Below are positions 1 to 8,488 of a stretch of DNA of 28,006 nt, piece by piece. The notes below the pieces were generated by a model. It was not told the DNA's origin, made no database searches, and saw nothing but the letters and a program-made list of their open reading frames with translations. The translations under genes were made by a program, and so were the position numbers. The stretch spans positions 1 to 28,006 of IMG/VR virus record IMGVR_UViG_3300010151_000106; one strand, written 5' to 3'. The DNA is from a virus. Each line of letters starts with the position of its first letter. The first letter of the stretch is position 1.

Positions 1-1
1 A

Positions 2-136
2 GAAGAAGAACCAGAAGAAGAACCAGAAGAAGAAACTCCTGAAGAAGAACCTGAAGAAGAACCTGAAGAAGAACCAGAAGAAGAAACTCCTGAAGAAGAA
101 CCAGAAGAAGAAACTCCTGCTGAAGAAGAAACTCCA
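2..136 (+). repeat. In-frame acidic tandem repeat (EEEP/EEETP units)
   Basis: Imperfect 12-15 base units of GAAGAAGAA followed by CCA, CCT or ACTCCT run from the window edge to about 136. They read in frame as Glu-Glu-Glu-Pro and Glu-Glu-Glu-Thr-Pro. The frame joins the downstream scaffold-like protein without a stop. The repeat starts outside the window, so its full copy number is unknown. Slipped-strand mispairing could change that number. Confidence 0.9.
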
Positions 137-982
137 AAATATGAAGCCAATCTAAAGTACAAGGCCATGAAAGAAGAGTATGATCTTCCAGATTACCTTG
201 CTGCTGTTATTGACTCTCCAGAAAAAGAAGAAGAAATTAAAAAGATTTACTCAAAAGCTATGGGTATGGATCACTTCGCTGCCAAGAATGAACACATGAG
301 AAAGCAGCTAGATGATGTTGCTCCAGTTATGCAGGATGTTCAGCACTTTAATAAAATGTTAGATGATAAAAATTACCACGCTGCTTTCAAATTAGCAGGT
401 GTTGATGATGATTCTATTTTAAAGCTTGCAGGTAACATTCTTGAAATTAGAGATTTGACACCAGAACAGCAAACTGCTTATAATAATAACATTCAGTCTA
501 ACCAGAGACTACATCAATTGGAAGCCGATAACCAACGACTCCAACAACAATTTACAAATTCACAGGAAAGTAAACAGCTCCAAGAGTTGGATACTCAAAT
601 AGTAAGCGGAGATACGGCCAATATTTCTACGAACTATGACCAGAGAATGGGTAAAGCAGGTGCTTTTAGAGAGGCAGTAATTAATAATGCTGCAATGATT
701 GAGTTCCAAACAAAAGATAATCCTAATGGGCCTACTATCTTGACACCCCAAGAAGCTGTAGCAAGTTTTATCAAAGCGTCTGGGATCACTCCTCAACAAG
801 TCACTGAGCAAGTTGGTGATGCAGGTCAACCTAAACAAACTGTCGTAAAACCAACGGTAATAGTTAAGAAAGATAAACCTACCATCCCAAGAATTAAATC
901 AGGAAATAAAAATCCTGTTAAAAAGAAGGTAAAAACTTTGGCAGACTTGCAAAAGCTTGCTGATGGTTTAGATGACTATTAA
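2..982 (+). CDS. Scaffold-like capsid assembly protein (5' end outside window)
   Basis: The frame is open from base 2, so the gene begins upstream of the window; the ATG at 167 is probably internal. The first 45 visible residues are acidic Glu/Pro repeats. A charged helical region follows, then a Gln/Asn-rich predicted coiled coil near the middle. The C-terminus is Lys-rich and ends with a short amphipathic helix. This composition, and its position directly before the probable major capsid gene with a 19-base gap, fits an internal head scaffolding protein, whose basic C-terminus usually contacts coat protein. No protease motif is visible in this part. The family is inferred from composition and context, not from a clear signature; a minor head protein is the alternative. 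Confidence 0.6.
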   Translation, partial: EEEPEEEPEEETPEEEPEEEPEEEPEEETPEEEPEEETPAEEETPKYEANLKYKAMKEEYDLPDYLAAVIDSPEKEEEIKKIYSKAMGMDHFAAKNEHMRKQLDDVAPVMQDVQHFNKMLDDKNYHAAFKLAGVDDDSILKLAGNILEIRDLTPEQQTAYNNNIQSNQRLHQLEADNQRLQQQFTNSQESKQLQELDTQIVSGDTANISTNYDQRMGKAGAFREAVINNAAMIEFQTKDNPNGPTILTPQEAVASFIKASGITPQQVTEQVGDAGQPKQTVVKPTVIVKKDKPTIPRIKSGNKNPVKKKVKTLADLQKLADGLDDY

Positions 983-1001
983 TTATTAACGGAGGACTAC
1001 A

Positions 1002-2267
1002 ATGTCAACTACAAGATCGTTTCAGGATATGCTTAATGAATATCTTCCTAACTCTCTTCTAAGAGAAGAGCTAATTAAAAGAGATTACATTCTTTCAAAT
1101 GTAAAAAAAGACAACAAGTGGAAAGGTGGAAAAATACCTGTTCCTTTCAAAGCATCTGGTGCTTCAAGTGTTAAGCTTGGTGGACTAACTGCAGGTAACG
1201 ACATCGCTGAGTCTAAGTTTGTTCGTGGATCAATCGATGAGTACAAGGAAGTTTGGGGATCAATGATCTTTCACCACAGAGATATCCTAGATCACTCAGG
1301 TAGAATTAAAGAAGATTCTTTCATTAGAACACTTCCAGATACTATCGAAGATTTTTCTGAGTACATGAAGACAGTAATGTCTGTTCAACTTGGTACTGGG
1401 CCATCATTTGCTAAAGCAATGGTTAACCCAACTGCAGGTGGAGTTGTTAAAGTAGATAGAATCGATAGATTCATGCTTGATCAAAAAGTTATCATCGAAG
1501 ATGATGATTCAGCACCATTAGCACTATACGTTATTGCTATTAACCTTAACGCTGATACTGTTACTTTCTCTGCTACAAGAGCAGGTGGTGCAGCTGACCT
1601 TACTGCTTACACAGTAGCTCAGAACGCAAAATTCTTCCATGATGGTGGAGAAGATACTTCTAATCAATTCACTTCATTGAGATCTGCTCTTCTTCCTGCT
1701 GCGAACGGTGGTTCTGCTACTCTTCACGGTAAGTCGAAGCTTCTATACCCATTCTTACAAGCAATTGCTGTTGATGGTTCATCAATCACTGCTTCTAACA
1801 TCGTTCAAAAAATCTTTGAAGCGTATGTTGTTGTAAGAGTAAAAGCTAGAGGAAACGCTGATACTGTACTTATGTCATTTGAGAACCTTGGTTCTGCAAT
1901 GCAAGTTATCGAGTATGGGCCTACAGGTTCAAATGGTAAATCACCATTCAAAGTTTCAGAAGGATCTTCTAAAGCTTCTATGTATGGTTGGGATGAGATT
2001 GAAATCCTACAAATGGGTTCTCGTAAGAGACTTAAGTTTGTTGGGATCCAAGAATGGGACAACGACACAATCGTATTCCTTGATTGGTCAGCAATCTGTT
2101 TCAGATCAAACGGATTTATCCAAAAAAGAACTGCACCAGATGGTAAGCAATACTACGAGACAAGAACAACTGCAGGTTTTGCATACATTCTTGACTCATT
2201 CTGTTTTGGAGAGCTTGAAGTTAAAGCACCAAACAGATGTGGAATCATTTACGGAATCGCATACTAA
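1002..2267 (+). CDS. Probable major capsid protein
   Basis: 421 residues, a normal length for an HK97-fold coat protein. An SD GGAGG lies 7 bases before the ATG. The N-terminal part is a charged helical arm (residues 1-40). A mixed alpha/beta body follows, with a long helix (about 95-125) containing an acidic Glu-Asp-Phe-Ser-Glu-Tyr stretch. The C-terminal beta region resembles a P-domain. The gene sits directly after the scaffold-like gene and is followed at once by a terminator, as expected for the most abundant virion protein. Many Asn, Ile, Tyr and Phe codons end in C, more than in neighbouring tail genes, which suggests translational selection. There is no single diagnostic motif, so the call rests on size, context and overall character. 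Confidence 0.75.
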   Translation: MSTTRSFQDMLNEYLPNSLLREELIKRDYILSNVKKDNKWKGGKIPVPFKASGASSVKLGGLTAGNDIAESKFVRGSIDEYKEVWGSMIFHHRDILDHSGRIKEDSFIRTLPDTIEDFSEYMKTVMSVQLGTGPSFAKAMVNPTAGGVVKVDRIDRFMLDQKVIIEDDDSAPLALYVIAINLNADTVTFSATRAGGAADLTAYTVAQNAKFFHDGGEDTSNQFTSLRSALLPAANGGSATLHGKSKLLYPFLQAIAVDGSSITASNIVQKIFEAYVVVRVKARGNADTVLMSFENLGSAMQVIEYGPTGSNGKSPFKVSEGSSKASMYGWDEIEILQMGSRKRLKFVGIQEWDNDTIVFLDWSAICFRSNGFIQKRTAPDGKQYYETRTTAGFAYILDSFCFGELEVKAPNRCGIIYGIAY

Positions 2268-2274
2268 TATAATT

Positions 2275-2297
2275 GGGGGGCTTAGGCCCTCCTTTTT
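2275..2297 (+). terminator. Rho-independent terminator after the capsid gene
   Basis: Seven-base stem: GGGGGGC (2275-2281) pairs with GCCCTCC (2286-2292) with one G-U pair. The loop is TTAG and five T follow. It lies 8 bases after the capsid stop codon and just before the SD of the next gene. It probably reduces, rather than blocks, readthrough into the tail genes. Confidence 0.85.
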
Positions 2298-2311
2298 ACT
2301 TTGAGGTTCTG

Positions 2312-2566
2312 ATGTCAGAAGCAAATGGAAAAGAATTATATAAAACTCAATCCCTTGAACACGTTAAACAATTTGTTGAGCTAGATGGGCAGGGACGATC
2401 ATTCAAGGTTTACACTTGTGGGCTTCAAACTCCAGTTGGTGGCCCTTGCAGCGTTACTATCTACGGATATATTAACGTAAACTCTACGGCCATTGATGGC
2501 CGAGTTGAAACTCAAGGTGTATGGACTCAAATACATCAAGACAAAATAGACTTATTACTAGTATAA
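2312..2566 (+). CDS. Small structural protein of unknown function
   Basis: 84 residues. I chose the ATG at 2312 because GAGG lies 5 bases upstream. The longer frame from a TTG at 2273 would translate the terminator hairpin. The sequence is short, beta-rich and neutral, without membrane segment or known motif. It includes a Gly-Pro-x-Ser-Val-Thr-Ile-Tyr-Gly-Tyr stretch typical of compact beta domains in virion proteins. It lies between the capsid gene and a large tail fibre gene, 9 bases before the latter. A capsid decoration, head-completion or fibre-attachment role is possible, but nothing decides between them. Confidence 0.65.
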   Translation: MSEANGKELYKTQSLEHVKQFVELDGQGRSFKVYTCGLQTPVGGPCSVTIYGYINVNSTAIDGRVETQGVWTQIHQDKIDLLLV

Positions 2567-2575
2567 GGATTCATA

Positions 2576-4759
2576 ATGCATTTTGAAAAGAACAGATTCG
2601 AGATATGGAATCCGCTACAACACCCATATAAGCACACTTTAAGTGACTTTGCTTACTCTCACAATGCTGTTCCTTGGGTTACGACTTTAGAAGGTGTAAT
2701 TAATGCTATTTTAGCAGTTAATTACCCTAACACTGAAGCTTCTGTAGCCACTCCTGCTGACCTACCTACAGGTATCGACACTCCAAATATGGGAGATGTT
2801 GTACCAACTTTACTGGATTACCGAGTCGTAATTGACGATGGTGATGGAAAAGGTTCTGGGTACCGATGGGAGCATAGAGAAGGTGAGGCAGCTCCTTCAT
2901 GGCATAAAATTTATGACATGGATTGGGGTGAAGAAACGATTGTATCGAACTTCCTAACTAAAACCCAAGATACTTATGTATCAAAGCAGGGCCAAGATGA
3001 AATTGATAAAGATGGTAATGTCGTTGTTGGTGATCTTTCTGGCCAATTTATTTATGGTGGGGCTTCTGCCAACACACATCTCACCCTCTATGCTAATAGC
3101 GGAGATGGGGTTGGGCCTAATACTGGTTTCGTACAAATTGGTGATCAGCTAAGACCTCTAACTACAGATGTTTTTGACATAGGTACAGTTGCTAAGAAGT
3201 TCAAAGATCTCCACCTTTCAGATAATGCTTATCTTAAGAATATCTCAATAGTAGGGGATGTCCTTACTTCAGATACAGGGGCTTTCAATTTTGGATCAGA
3301 TACAATTGATACTACTGGCAAAATTACTGGTGGTATTTTACAGTCTAATTCTTTTGCTGAATTAGCCCAGATTGCAACTCCTGCCAATGCCCAAGCAGGT
3401 CATGATAGATTATATTTCAAAAACGATGACAAACTTTATAAATTAGATGCCGCAGGTATAGAAAAACTTGTTGGCCTAGAGTTTACATCTTCAAATGATA
3501 ATAGATTGCTAAGATCTGATGGAGCTACAGGTGAGAAAATACAAGAAAGCGGAATCACGGTTACTGACTCAGATGAAGTCTCAGGGGTTACTAGCCTATC
3601 AGTTGACAATATTCTTGTTGACGGTAGCACCATATCAACCACAGCATCGGATGTTTCTTTACAGTTAACTCCAAATGGTACAGGAACTGTTATAGTTCCG
3701 AGCATAAAGTTAACAACTTTCTTACAAGATTCATTATATGTTCCTTCAGTAGCAGGTGATCTTGTTGCTAGAAACGTAAAAATAAATTCAGCAAACGAAG
3801 TGACAGGAGTTTCAAAACTGACTGTCGATACTTTAGTACTGGATGCTAACGAGATTACTTCAACAGCAGCAGGAACTGATCTTAAGATCACACCTCTGGG
3901 TGGTGGAAGACTTGTTACAAAAACAATAGTTCCTGATCTTCACGATTCAAAAGATTTGGGAGCAGTTGGTACTAGATTTAGAAACCTTTATTTTAATGGA
4001 AATTTAAACGATGGTACTGATGATTTCCCAATAACTGAGTTGATGAAACTTCGTGAAGCCTCTATAGGAGCTGCTACAGGTGATACTCTTTTCTACAACG
4101 CTGCAACAAGCAAGTGGGAAGCTAGCCATCCAGATAGTGAAATTGATCATGGAGCCATTGCAGGTTTAGCTGATGATGACCATATTCAATATGCTCTTCT
4201 TGCAGGTAGATCTGGAGGCCAAACTCTGATCGGATCAGATACAGCAGCAGAAAATTTAACTCTGGAATCGACATCTAATGCTTCGAAAGGGTTAGTATTA
4301 GTATCCGACCATTTCGCCCCAGTATCAGATAGTGGGTCAGATTTAGGTACAGCATTAAAAAGATTTAAAGACATAAGAATGTCAGGTGAATTAAAAGGTG
4401 GTCGCCTTGAGAACTTCACAACTGGAACTTTACCACCATCTTCAGCAGCCAATATAGGTAGGGCAGTTTGGAATACAACTACTAAGCAAATAATGGTTGA
4501 TGACGGAGTTGCTTGGCAGAGTGAAGGTGTTAACAGATTTGTTGGCGATATATCTTTTGACGGAATTGTTCTAACAAAAGATGTTTTAGTTTCTTCGAGT
4601 GTAGTAGATGCTAGAAACGCAATTGTTCAATTGTTGAATAACAATAATGACTTTGATAGAATTTATTGCACCATCAAAGCAATCTCAGCGACAACCATTC
4701 GCATAGAAACAAATACACCATTAACGGCAGGATCATACAGACTAATAGTCATTGAGTAG
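2576..4759 (+). CDS. Modular tail fibre protein
   Basis: 727 residues. The N-terminal 130 residues are aromatic-rich and may anchor it to the virion. A repetitive beta-rich shaft follows. A module with the pattern D-(I/L)-G-x3-(K/R)-(K/R)-F-(K/R)-(D/N)-(L/I) occurs near residues 198-225, 456-480 and 581-608; phage fibres often carry such repeats. A different module near 268-295 has the D-R-L-Y-F-K and G-I-E-K-L-V motifs and recurs in the gene at 13340. The last 50 residues look like a short beta module common at fibre ends (Val-Gln-Leu-x-Asn core, then T-x-x-T-I-R-I and G-S-Y-R-L-I-V-I). No signal peptide or catalytic motif is seen. The role is probably host-surface binding. Confidence 0.75.
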   Translation: MHFEKNRFEIWNPLQHPYKHTLSDFAYSHNAVPWVTTLEGVINAILAVNYPNTEASVATPADLPTGIDTPNMGDVVPTLLDYRVVIDDGDGKGSGYRWEHREGEAAPSWHKIYDMDWGEETIVSNFLTKTQDTYVSKQGQDEIDKDGNVVVGDLSGQFIYGGASANTHLTLYANSGDGVGPNTGFVQIGDQLRPLTTDVFDIGTVAKKFKDLHLSDNAYLKNISIVGDVLTSDTGAFNFGSDTIDTTGKITGGILQSNSFAELAQIATPANAQAGHDRLYFKNDDKLYKLDAAGIEKLVGLEFTSSNDNRLLRSDGATGEKIQESGITVTDSDEVSGVTSLSVDNILVDGSTISTTASDVSLQLTPNGTGTVIVPSIKLTTFLQDSLYVPSVAGDLVARNVKINSANEVTGVSKLTVDTLVLDANEITSTAAGTDLKITPLGGGRLVTKTIVPDLHDSKDLGAVGTRFRNLYFNGNLNDGTDDFPITELMKLREASIGAATGDTLFYNAATSKWEASHPDSEIDHGAIAGLADDDHIQYALLAGRSGGQTLIGSDTAAENLTLESTSNASKGLVLVSDHFAPVSDSGSDLGTALKRFKDIRMSGELKGGRLENFTTGTLPPSSAANIGRAVWNTTTKQIMVDDGVAWQSEGVNRFVGDISFDGIVLTKDVLVSSSVVDARNAIVQLLNNNNDFDRIYCTIKAISATTIRIETNTPLTAGSYRLIVIE

Positions 4760-4767
4760 GGGAATAT

Positions 4768-7179
4768 ATGGAAGTTTATAGTGATTTAATATCAGCAGGT
4801 TTAGAAAAACTTGCTACACACCCTACAGGTACTGGGGTATTTGAAAGTAGAATTTATTTCAATACTACTGCGAAAATGCCTTACTACTATAATGGTACAA
4901 AATGGGAAGTGTTTACATCGATCTTTAACAAGGTGGATGCAGTAGTTAACCCATTAGTAACTAACGATTCATCGGAAGGTTATGAAGTAGGTTCGATTTT
5001 CTTAAATACAGTTTCAAAAACAATCTTCATGTGTATTGACGATACAGTCGGTGCAGCAGTATGGAGACCTTTAGAAACAGAAAAAAATAATTATTCAGCA
5101 CTTATCGCTCCAGTAGTAACTGATGATTCATCAGCAGGATACTCGGTAGGGTCTAAATGGGTAGTTCCTTTAGATGGTGTAATCTTCTTCTGTGTTGATG
5201 CAACAGTTGGTGCAGCAGTATGGTCGCAAGGTGGTGGTGGTTCAGGATCTCTGGACTTCTTCTTAACTGAAGACTTTGAGACAACTAAAGCTGCTGATCT
5301 ATCAGTTACTGGTACGATTACAGTTGAAGATGAAGAAGCAACTCCAATCGATGGTAAAAGATCGATTAAAATAACTCAAGTAGCAGGGTCTGATGGGGCC
5401 ATTGTTAAGCTTCCATTAATACCGATTGGTAGAAATGAGAAAGCTTCTGATGTTGGATTCAAGGGTAGATTTACTTACTCTGGTGATAACTCAGACATAG
5501 ATCTAGTAATCTATGATGAGACTCTGGCAAAAGTTGTTAACAGAATTGAATTACCAAAGAAAGTAGATGTTACTACTTTTGAAATTCTTGGAGTAACGAA
5601 AGATAATACTGATGATCTATCGGTGTATGTTGAAGTTATGACAGAGAATATTGGGGCAGTTCTTGAGCTTGTAAATATTGAAGGCCGAATTAATCCTTTA
5701 CCTACTATTAAAAATGTAGAAATAAATACGTTTACCGCAAGAATATCAAGTGGGGGAAGTGTTATTTCTCAAGACTCTGACTTTATAGACTATATAACAG
5801 GCTCAGCAGGTGACTTGCATGTGTATTTCAAGAGTGGGACATTTACAGTACCTCCCTCGGTACAGGTTTCTCAGTTAGCAAACGAAAGAGTATCAGAGTT
5901 CTATCAGTCGTCATCGGCAAACTATGTAAGACTTAGGCAATTTAGAACAGATACTGGTGTATTTGGTACTGGTATAACAGAATACTCAATTACCCTTACT
6001 AAGCAAGGTGTGGATTTTGTAGCACCAAGTATTAGTAAAGTTGTTAAGGGTCAGACAAGCGAAGAGGATATAGTAGTAGAGTGTGCAGGTAATGCAGAAG
6101 AGTCAATAACTCAACAAGTAACCGACATTCCGTTTGTAGCTACCGTAGATAGCATTGGTGCATGGAATGGAACACAGTTTACAGCGCCCGATTCGGGGAT
6201 ATACGTTATAGGGGGGATGGTTACAGCAAGTTCTGTTGCAAGTGCTAACGTAGAACTATATGTGAATGGTGTAAAGAAAGTAGAGTCTAGTCGTGACCTA
6301 TCGCAAGATCAATATCCTTTTAATTATAATTTAGGCCTCAAGCAAAACGATGTATTAAGTGTTAGACTAAACAGAAATGCAACACTGTTAAACATTGCAA
6401 CAGCTCATCATTTATCTATCACCAAACAGGCGATTAACCCTATTTACTCAATCCCACAAGATACGATTGAGCCTACTGTTACGAAAATATTAAGTACCAA
6501 CATTACTACGGATGGTGATGTGGCTGAACTACAGTTTAGTGATCTCGTCATAGGGCAAGAGTATGAGTTCTCTGGTGGTGTCTTTGCTAACTCGACATCT
6601 GGTGGTCATGTCGCACTTTACTTTAGATCAGGCGCATCGAACACAGGGACAATTTACGGAACCAAGTTTATACAGCATAATGACTCTAATTTTTTAACAA
6701 CCAATAGCGGTATATCTTTCAAGTTTACTGCTGTATCAGAAAACGTATATCTATATTTAGACGCTACAGGAGGGTCAGGCACTTTGTTGGGGAATGGTTC
6801 AAGATCAGAAACTTTCCTGCAACTCACAAAGCGAAACAAAGACGGTGTAGTAACCAACGTAGCTAAGGTAAATCACAAAATCGGTGGTGTAGAATATGAA
6901 ACTGGTGAATTGTGGGCAGGTCAGAAGATTTATGCTAGGTCTTATGAGGCTACAGGAGGTACAGGTGGTAGTTTAGTTTCTCTCGATACCGATATTAACA
7001 ACTCAAATATTAAACCTATTGATAATTGGGTTACAAATGGTACAGAGTGGATCAAAAGTATTAGAACTGTATCTGGTTCAGACTATTGTTATGTGATCGT
7101 TAACCCAACAGGCTTACAGTGGCGAGAGGTTGGTAGCTATAACGATCTAAATTTCACAATTAGATACCTGAAACTGTAA
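4768..7179 (+). CDS. Tail fibre or appendage protein with a C1q/TNF-like domain
   Basis: 803 residues; SD AGGGGA upstream, 8 bases after the previous gene. Residues 1-50 hold a fibre module (P-T-G-T-G-V-F-E-S-R-I-Y-F ... Y-N-G-T-K-W). Two related repeats at about 56-99 and 112-152 each contain N/T-D-D/S-S-x-G-Y-x-V-G-S and end V-G-A-A-V-W. A GGGGSG linker lies at about 155-160. Around 440-555 a jelly-roll-like region with F-T-A-P-D-S-G-I-Y-V-I-G-G and later L-Y-V-N-G resembles C1q/TNF-type trimeric domains found in many fibres. The remaining C-terminus is beta-rich and repeats this general style. The gene probably encodes a trimeric receptor-binding or baseplate-attached appendage. Confidence 0.7.
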   Translation: MEVYSDLISAGLEKLATHPTGTGVFESRIYFNTTAKMPYYYNGTKWEVFTSIFNKVDAVVNPLVTNDSSEGYEVGSIFLNTVSKTIFMCIDDTVGAAVWRPLETEKNNYSALIAPVVTDDSSAGYSVGSKWVVPLDGVIFFCVDATVGAAVWSQGGGGSGSLDFFLTEDFETTKAADLSVTGTITVEDEEATPIDGKRSIKITQVAGSDGAIVKLPLIPIGRNEKASDVGFKGRFTYSGDNSDIDLVIYDETLAKVVNRIELPKKVDVTTFEILGVTKDNTDDLSVYVEVMTENIGAVLELVNIEGRINPLPTIKNVEINTFTARISSGGSVISQDSDFIDYITGSAGDLHVYFKSGTFTVPPSVQVSQLANERVSEFYQSSSANYVRLRQFRTDTGVFGTGITEYSITLTKQGVDFVAPSISKVVKGQTSEEDIVVECAGNAEESITQQVTDIPFVATVDSIGAWNGTQFTAPDSGIYVIGGMVTASSVASANVELYVNGVKKVESSRDLSQDQYPFNYNLGLKQNDVLSVRLNRNATLLNIATAHHLSITKQAINPIYSIPQDTIEPTVTKILSTNITTDGDVAELQFSDLVIGQEYEFSGGVFANSTSGGHVALYFRSGASNTGTIYGTKFIQHNDSNFLTTNSGISFKFTAVSENVYLYLDATGGSGTLLGNGSRSETFLQLTKRNKDGVVTNVAKVNHKIGGVEYETGELWAGQKIYARSYEATGGTGGSLVSLDTDINNSNIKPIDNWVTNGTEWIKSIRTVSGSDYCYVIVNPTGLQWREVGSYNDLNFTIRYLKL

Positions 7180-7187
7180 GGAATAGC

Positions 7188-7205
7188 ATGGAGTACATTT
7201 TATAA
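7188..7205 (+). promoter_or_regulatory. Five-codon leader ORF coupled to the next gene
   Basis: AAGGA followed at 7188 by ATG-GAG-TAC-ATT-TTA-TAA. Its stop overlaps the ATG of the holin-like gene at 7205 (TAATG). The downstream gene's own GGAG is about 12 bases from its start, which is long. Translation of this mini-ORF could therefore couple or tune holin expression. It may also be chance. Confidence 0.3.
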
Positions 7206-7429
7206 TGAGCGAAATACTAAACGAGCTTAGGGCCATACGAGAAAAACAATCTGAAATCCAGATTGAGAGTATGGCCACAAAGTTGGAAATTCAGAACACA
7301 GTTCACAGTATCGATAAACGACTTGTGAAAATGGAAACTAACTGGAAAATGGCCATACCTTTAGTAGGTATGGTTTTTGGAATAGTTGGTTCTTTTATAA
7401 AAGCTAAAATATTTGGAATGAAGGGGTAA
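7205..7429 (+). CDS. Small one-TM protein, XhlA/holin-like
   Basis: 74 residues. Residues 1-45 form a charged heptad-like helix. Residues about 49-66 form one hydrophobic membrane segment (M-A-I-P-L-V-G-M-V-F-G-I-V-G-S-F-I). The tail is short and basic. This layout, an N-terminal coiled coil and a C-terminal membrane helix with a V-K-M-E-T-N-W-K-like junction, matches the hemolysin XhlA group of phage lysis proteins. It heads a block of small genes that ends with a lipoprotein candidate, consistent with a lysis cassette. Holin function is inferred from topology and context; a membrane anchor for another phage protein is possible. Confidence 0.5.
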   Translation: MSEILNELRAIREKQSEIQIESMATKLEIQNTVHSIDKRLVKMETNWKMAIPLVGMVFGIVGSFIKAKIFGMKG

Positions 7430-7431
7430 TA

Positions 7432-8082
7432 ATGAGATTTGCAGAAATAGAACTTTTAGGACTAGCCGATGTAATCGATACATTCGGACTAGAGTTTACA
7501 TTAGGTGAAGTTGAAACGGATCCTTCATTATCAATGGATGAAAATTTCTATAACAGAATTGTTATGGATGGGAAGCCAGAATTTCATGAGATGATTGCTC
7601 TCAAGTTAAAAGAGGAAACAAGGCTTAAAGAAGTCCGTATGGAAGAACTAAGAGGTCTTTGTAAAGGTAAGCACCTTGAGGCTATCTATACTACTGGACT
7701 TGTTTACCACAAAGCTCCTGCACTATTCGAGTCGTATGTTACTTCTGATAATGAAGTAGAAGTACTTAAGCTCTTAGACATTGTAAATGCCAGAGAAGCT
7801 GAAGAGCTTGAAGCCAAGACAATTGCTCATGGTGAGAAAGTTGATAAGATCTGTAGAGAAACTCTAGGGTATATAACTGGACTAAATGCGTTAAAAGGTC
7901 TTACTGGTTTACAAATCGATGAGATTCAAGCAAACTTTTCAGAGGTGGAATCAGCACTTAGAAGTCAAAGACCTGCAAAAGCATTAGGTCTAATCTCTGC
8001 AATCACAGCAGATGGTACTTTAATCAAAGAAGAAGATAAAACAAAAATAGTTAACTTTTTAACTAAAAAGTTAACACCATAA
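7432..8082 (+). CDS. Unknown acidic helical protein
   Basis: 216 residues, 2 bases after the holin-like gene, start preceded by AAGGGG. I do not recognise the family. The protein is mostly helical and rich in Glu, Lys and Leu, without membrane segment, signal peptide or Cys-rich motif. The C-terminal third (about 150-216) looks like a small helical bundle with D-G-T-L-I-K-E-E-D-K. A perfect inverted repeat lies in its last codons. It is placed between a holin-like gene and a Lys-rich protein, so a virion or assembly role is as likely as a lysis role. Confidence 0.7.
   Translation: MRFAEIELLGLADVIDTFGLEFTLGEVETDPSLSMDENFYNRIVMDGKPEFHEMIALKLKEETRLKEVRMEELRGLCKGKHLEAIYTTGLVYHKAPALFESYVTSDNEVEVLKLLDIVNAREAEELEAKTIAHGEKVDKICRETLGYITGLNALKGLTGLQIDEIQANFSEVESALRSQRPAKALGLISAITADGTLIKEEDKTKIVNFLTKKLTP
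8050..8075 (+). other. Perfect inverted repeat at a gene end
   Basis: GTTAACTTTTT (8050-8060) and AAAAAGTTAAC (8065-8075) are exact reverse complements with a 4-base loop (AACT). The repeat overlaps the last codons of the upstream gene and precedes the SD GGGAGG of the next. No T-run follows, so it is not a standard terminator. It could be an RNA processing or stability element. Confidence 0.5.
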
Positions 8083-8092
8083 GGGAGGCCAC

Positions 8093-8488
8093 ATGGCAAA
8101 AGTAGCAAAGAAAGTAACAAAAAAAGTAGCTAAGAAAGCAACAGCTAAGCCAGAATACGGAATTAAAGAGACTCAAGAGCTTCTTCAATTAGTTTTCGCT
8201 CTAGGAAAAACTTTTAAAGCAGCAAAACAAGATGATGGGAACATTGATATGTTAGACATCAAGCACCTTGTAGCTTTATTTCCAAGATTAACTCCTGCAA
8301 TCGAAGGTGTAACTGAGGTTACTAACGAACTGAAAGATCTTTCAGAAGCAGAAGTTAAAACTCTTCTTACTTTCTCAGCAGCTCACCTTGGTGAACTAGC
8401 AGGTGAAAAAGAAGATCTTGCTGAAAAGATTGAAAAGGGACTTACGGCTGCACTAGCAATCGTTGAGTTTATCAAAGTACTTAAGTAA
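8093..8488 (+). CDS. Small protein with Lys/Ala-rich N-terminal tail
   Basis: 131 residues, strong SD GGGAGG. Residues 1-19 are a Lys/Ala/Val tail with repeated K-K-V-A-K-K units, like histone H1-type or AlgP-like C-termini, and could bind nucleic acid or membrane. The rest is a helical, acidic domain with L-x-x-L-V-F-A-L-G-K and a C-terminal amphipathic helix (T-A-A-L-A-I-V-E-F-I-K). The stop overlaps the next start by one base. Function is unknown; DNA binding in the virion is one inference from the tail alone. Confidence 0.65.
   Translation: MAKVAKKVTKKVAKKATAKPEYGIKETQELLQLVFALGKTFKAAKQDDGNIDMLDIKHLVALFPRLTPAIEGVTEVTNELKDLSEAEVKTLLTFSAAHLGELAGEKEDLAEKIEKGLTAALAIVEFIKVLK

Noticed and set aside
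1879-2304. 141-codon open frame on the plus strand
   Set aside because: Shifted frame within the capsid gene, would run through the terminator, and lacks SD.
2273-2311. Upstream TTG start for the small gene after the capsid gene
   Set aside because: Would translate the terminator hairpin; the ATG at 2312 has a proper SD.
3436-3891. 151-codon open frame on the minus strand
   Set aside because: Antisense shadow of the fibre gene at 2576; no SD and Ser/Thr/Val-rich composition typical of reversed fibre coding.
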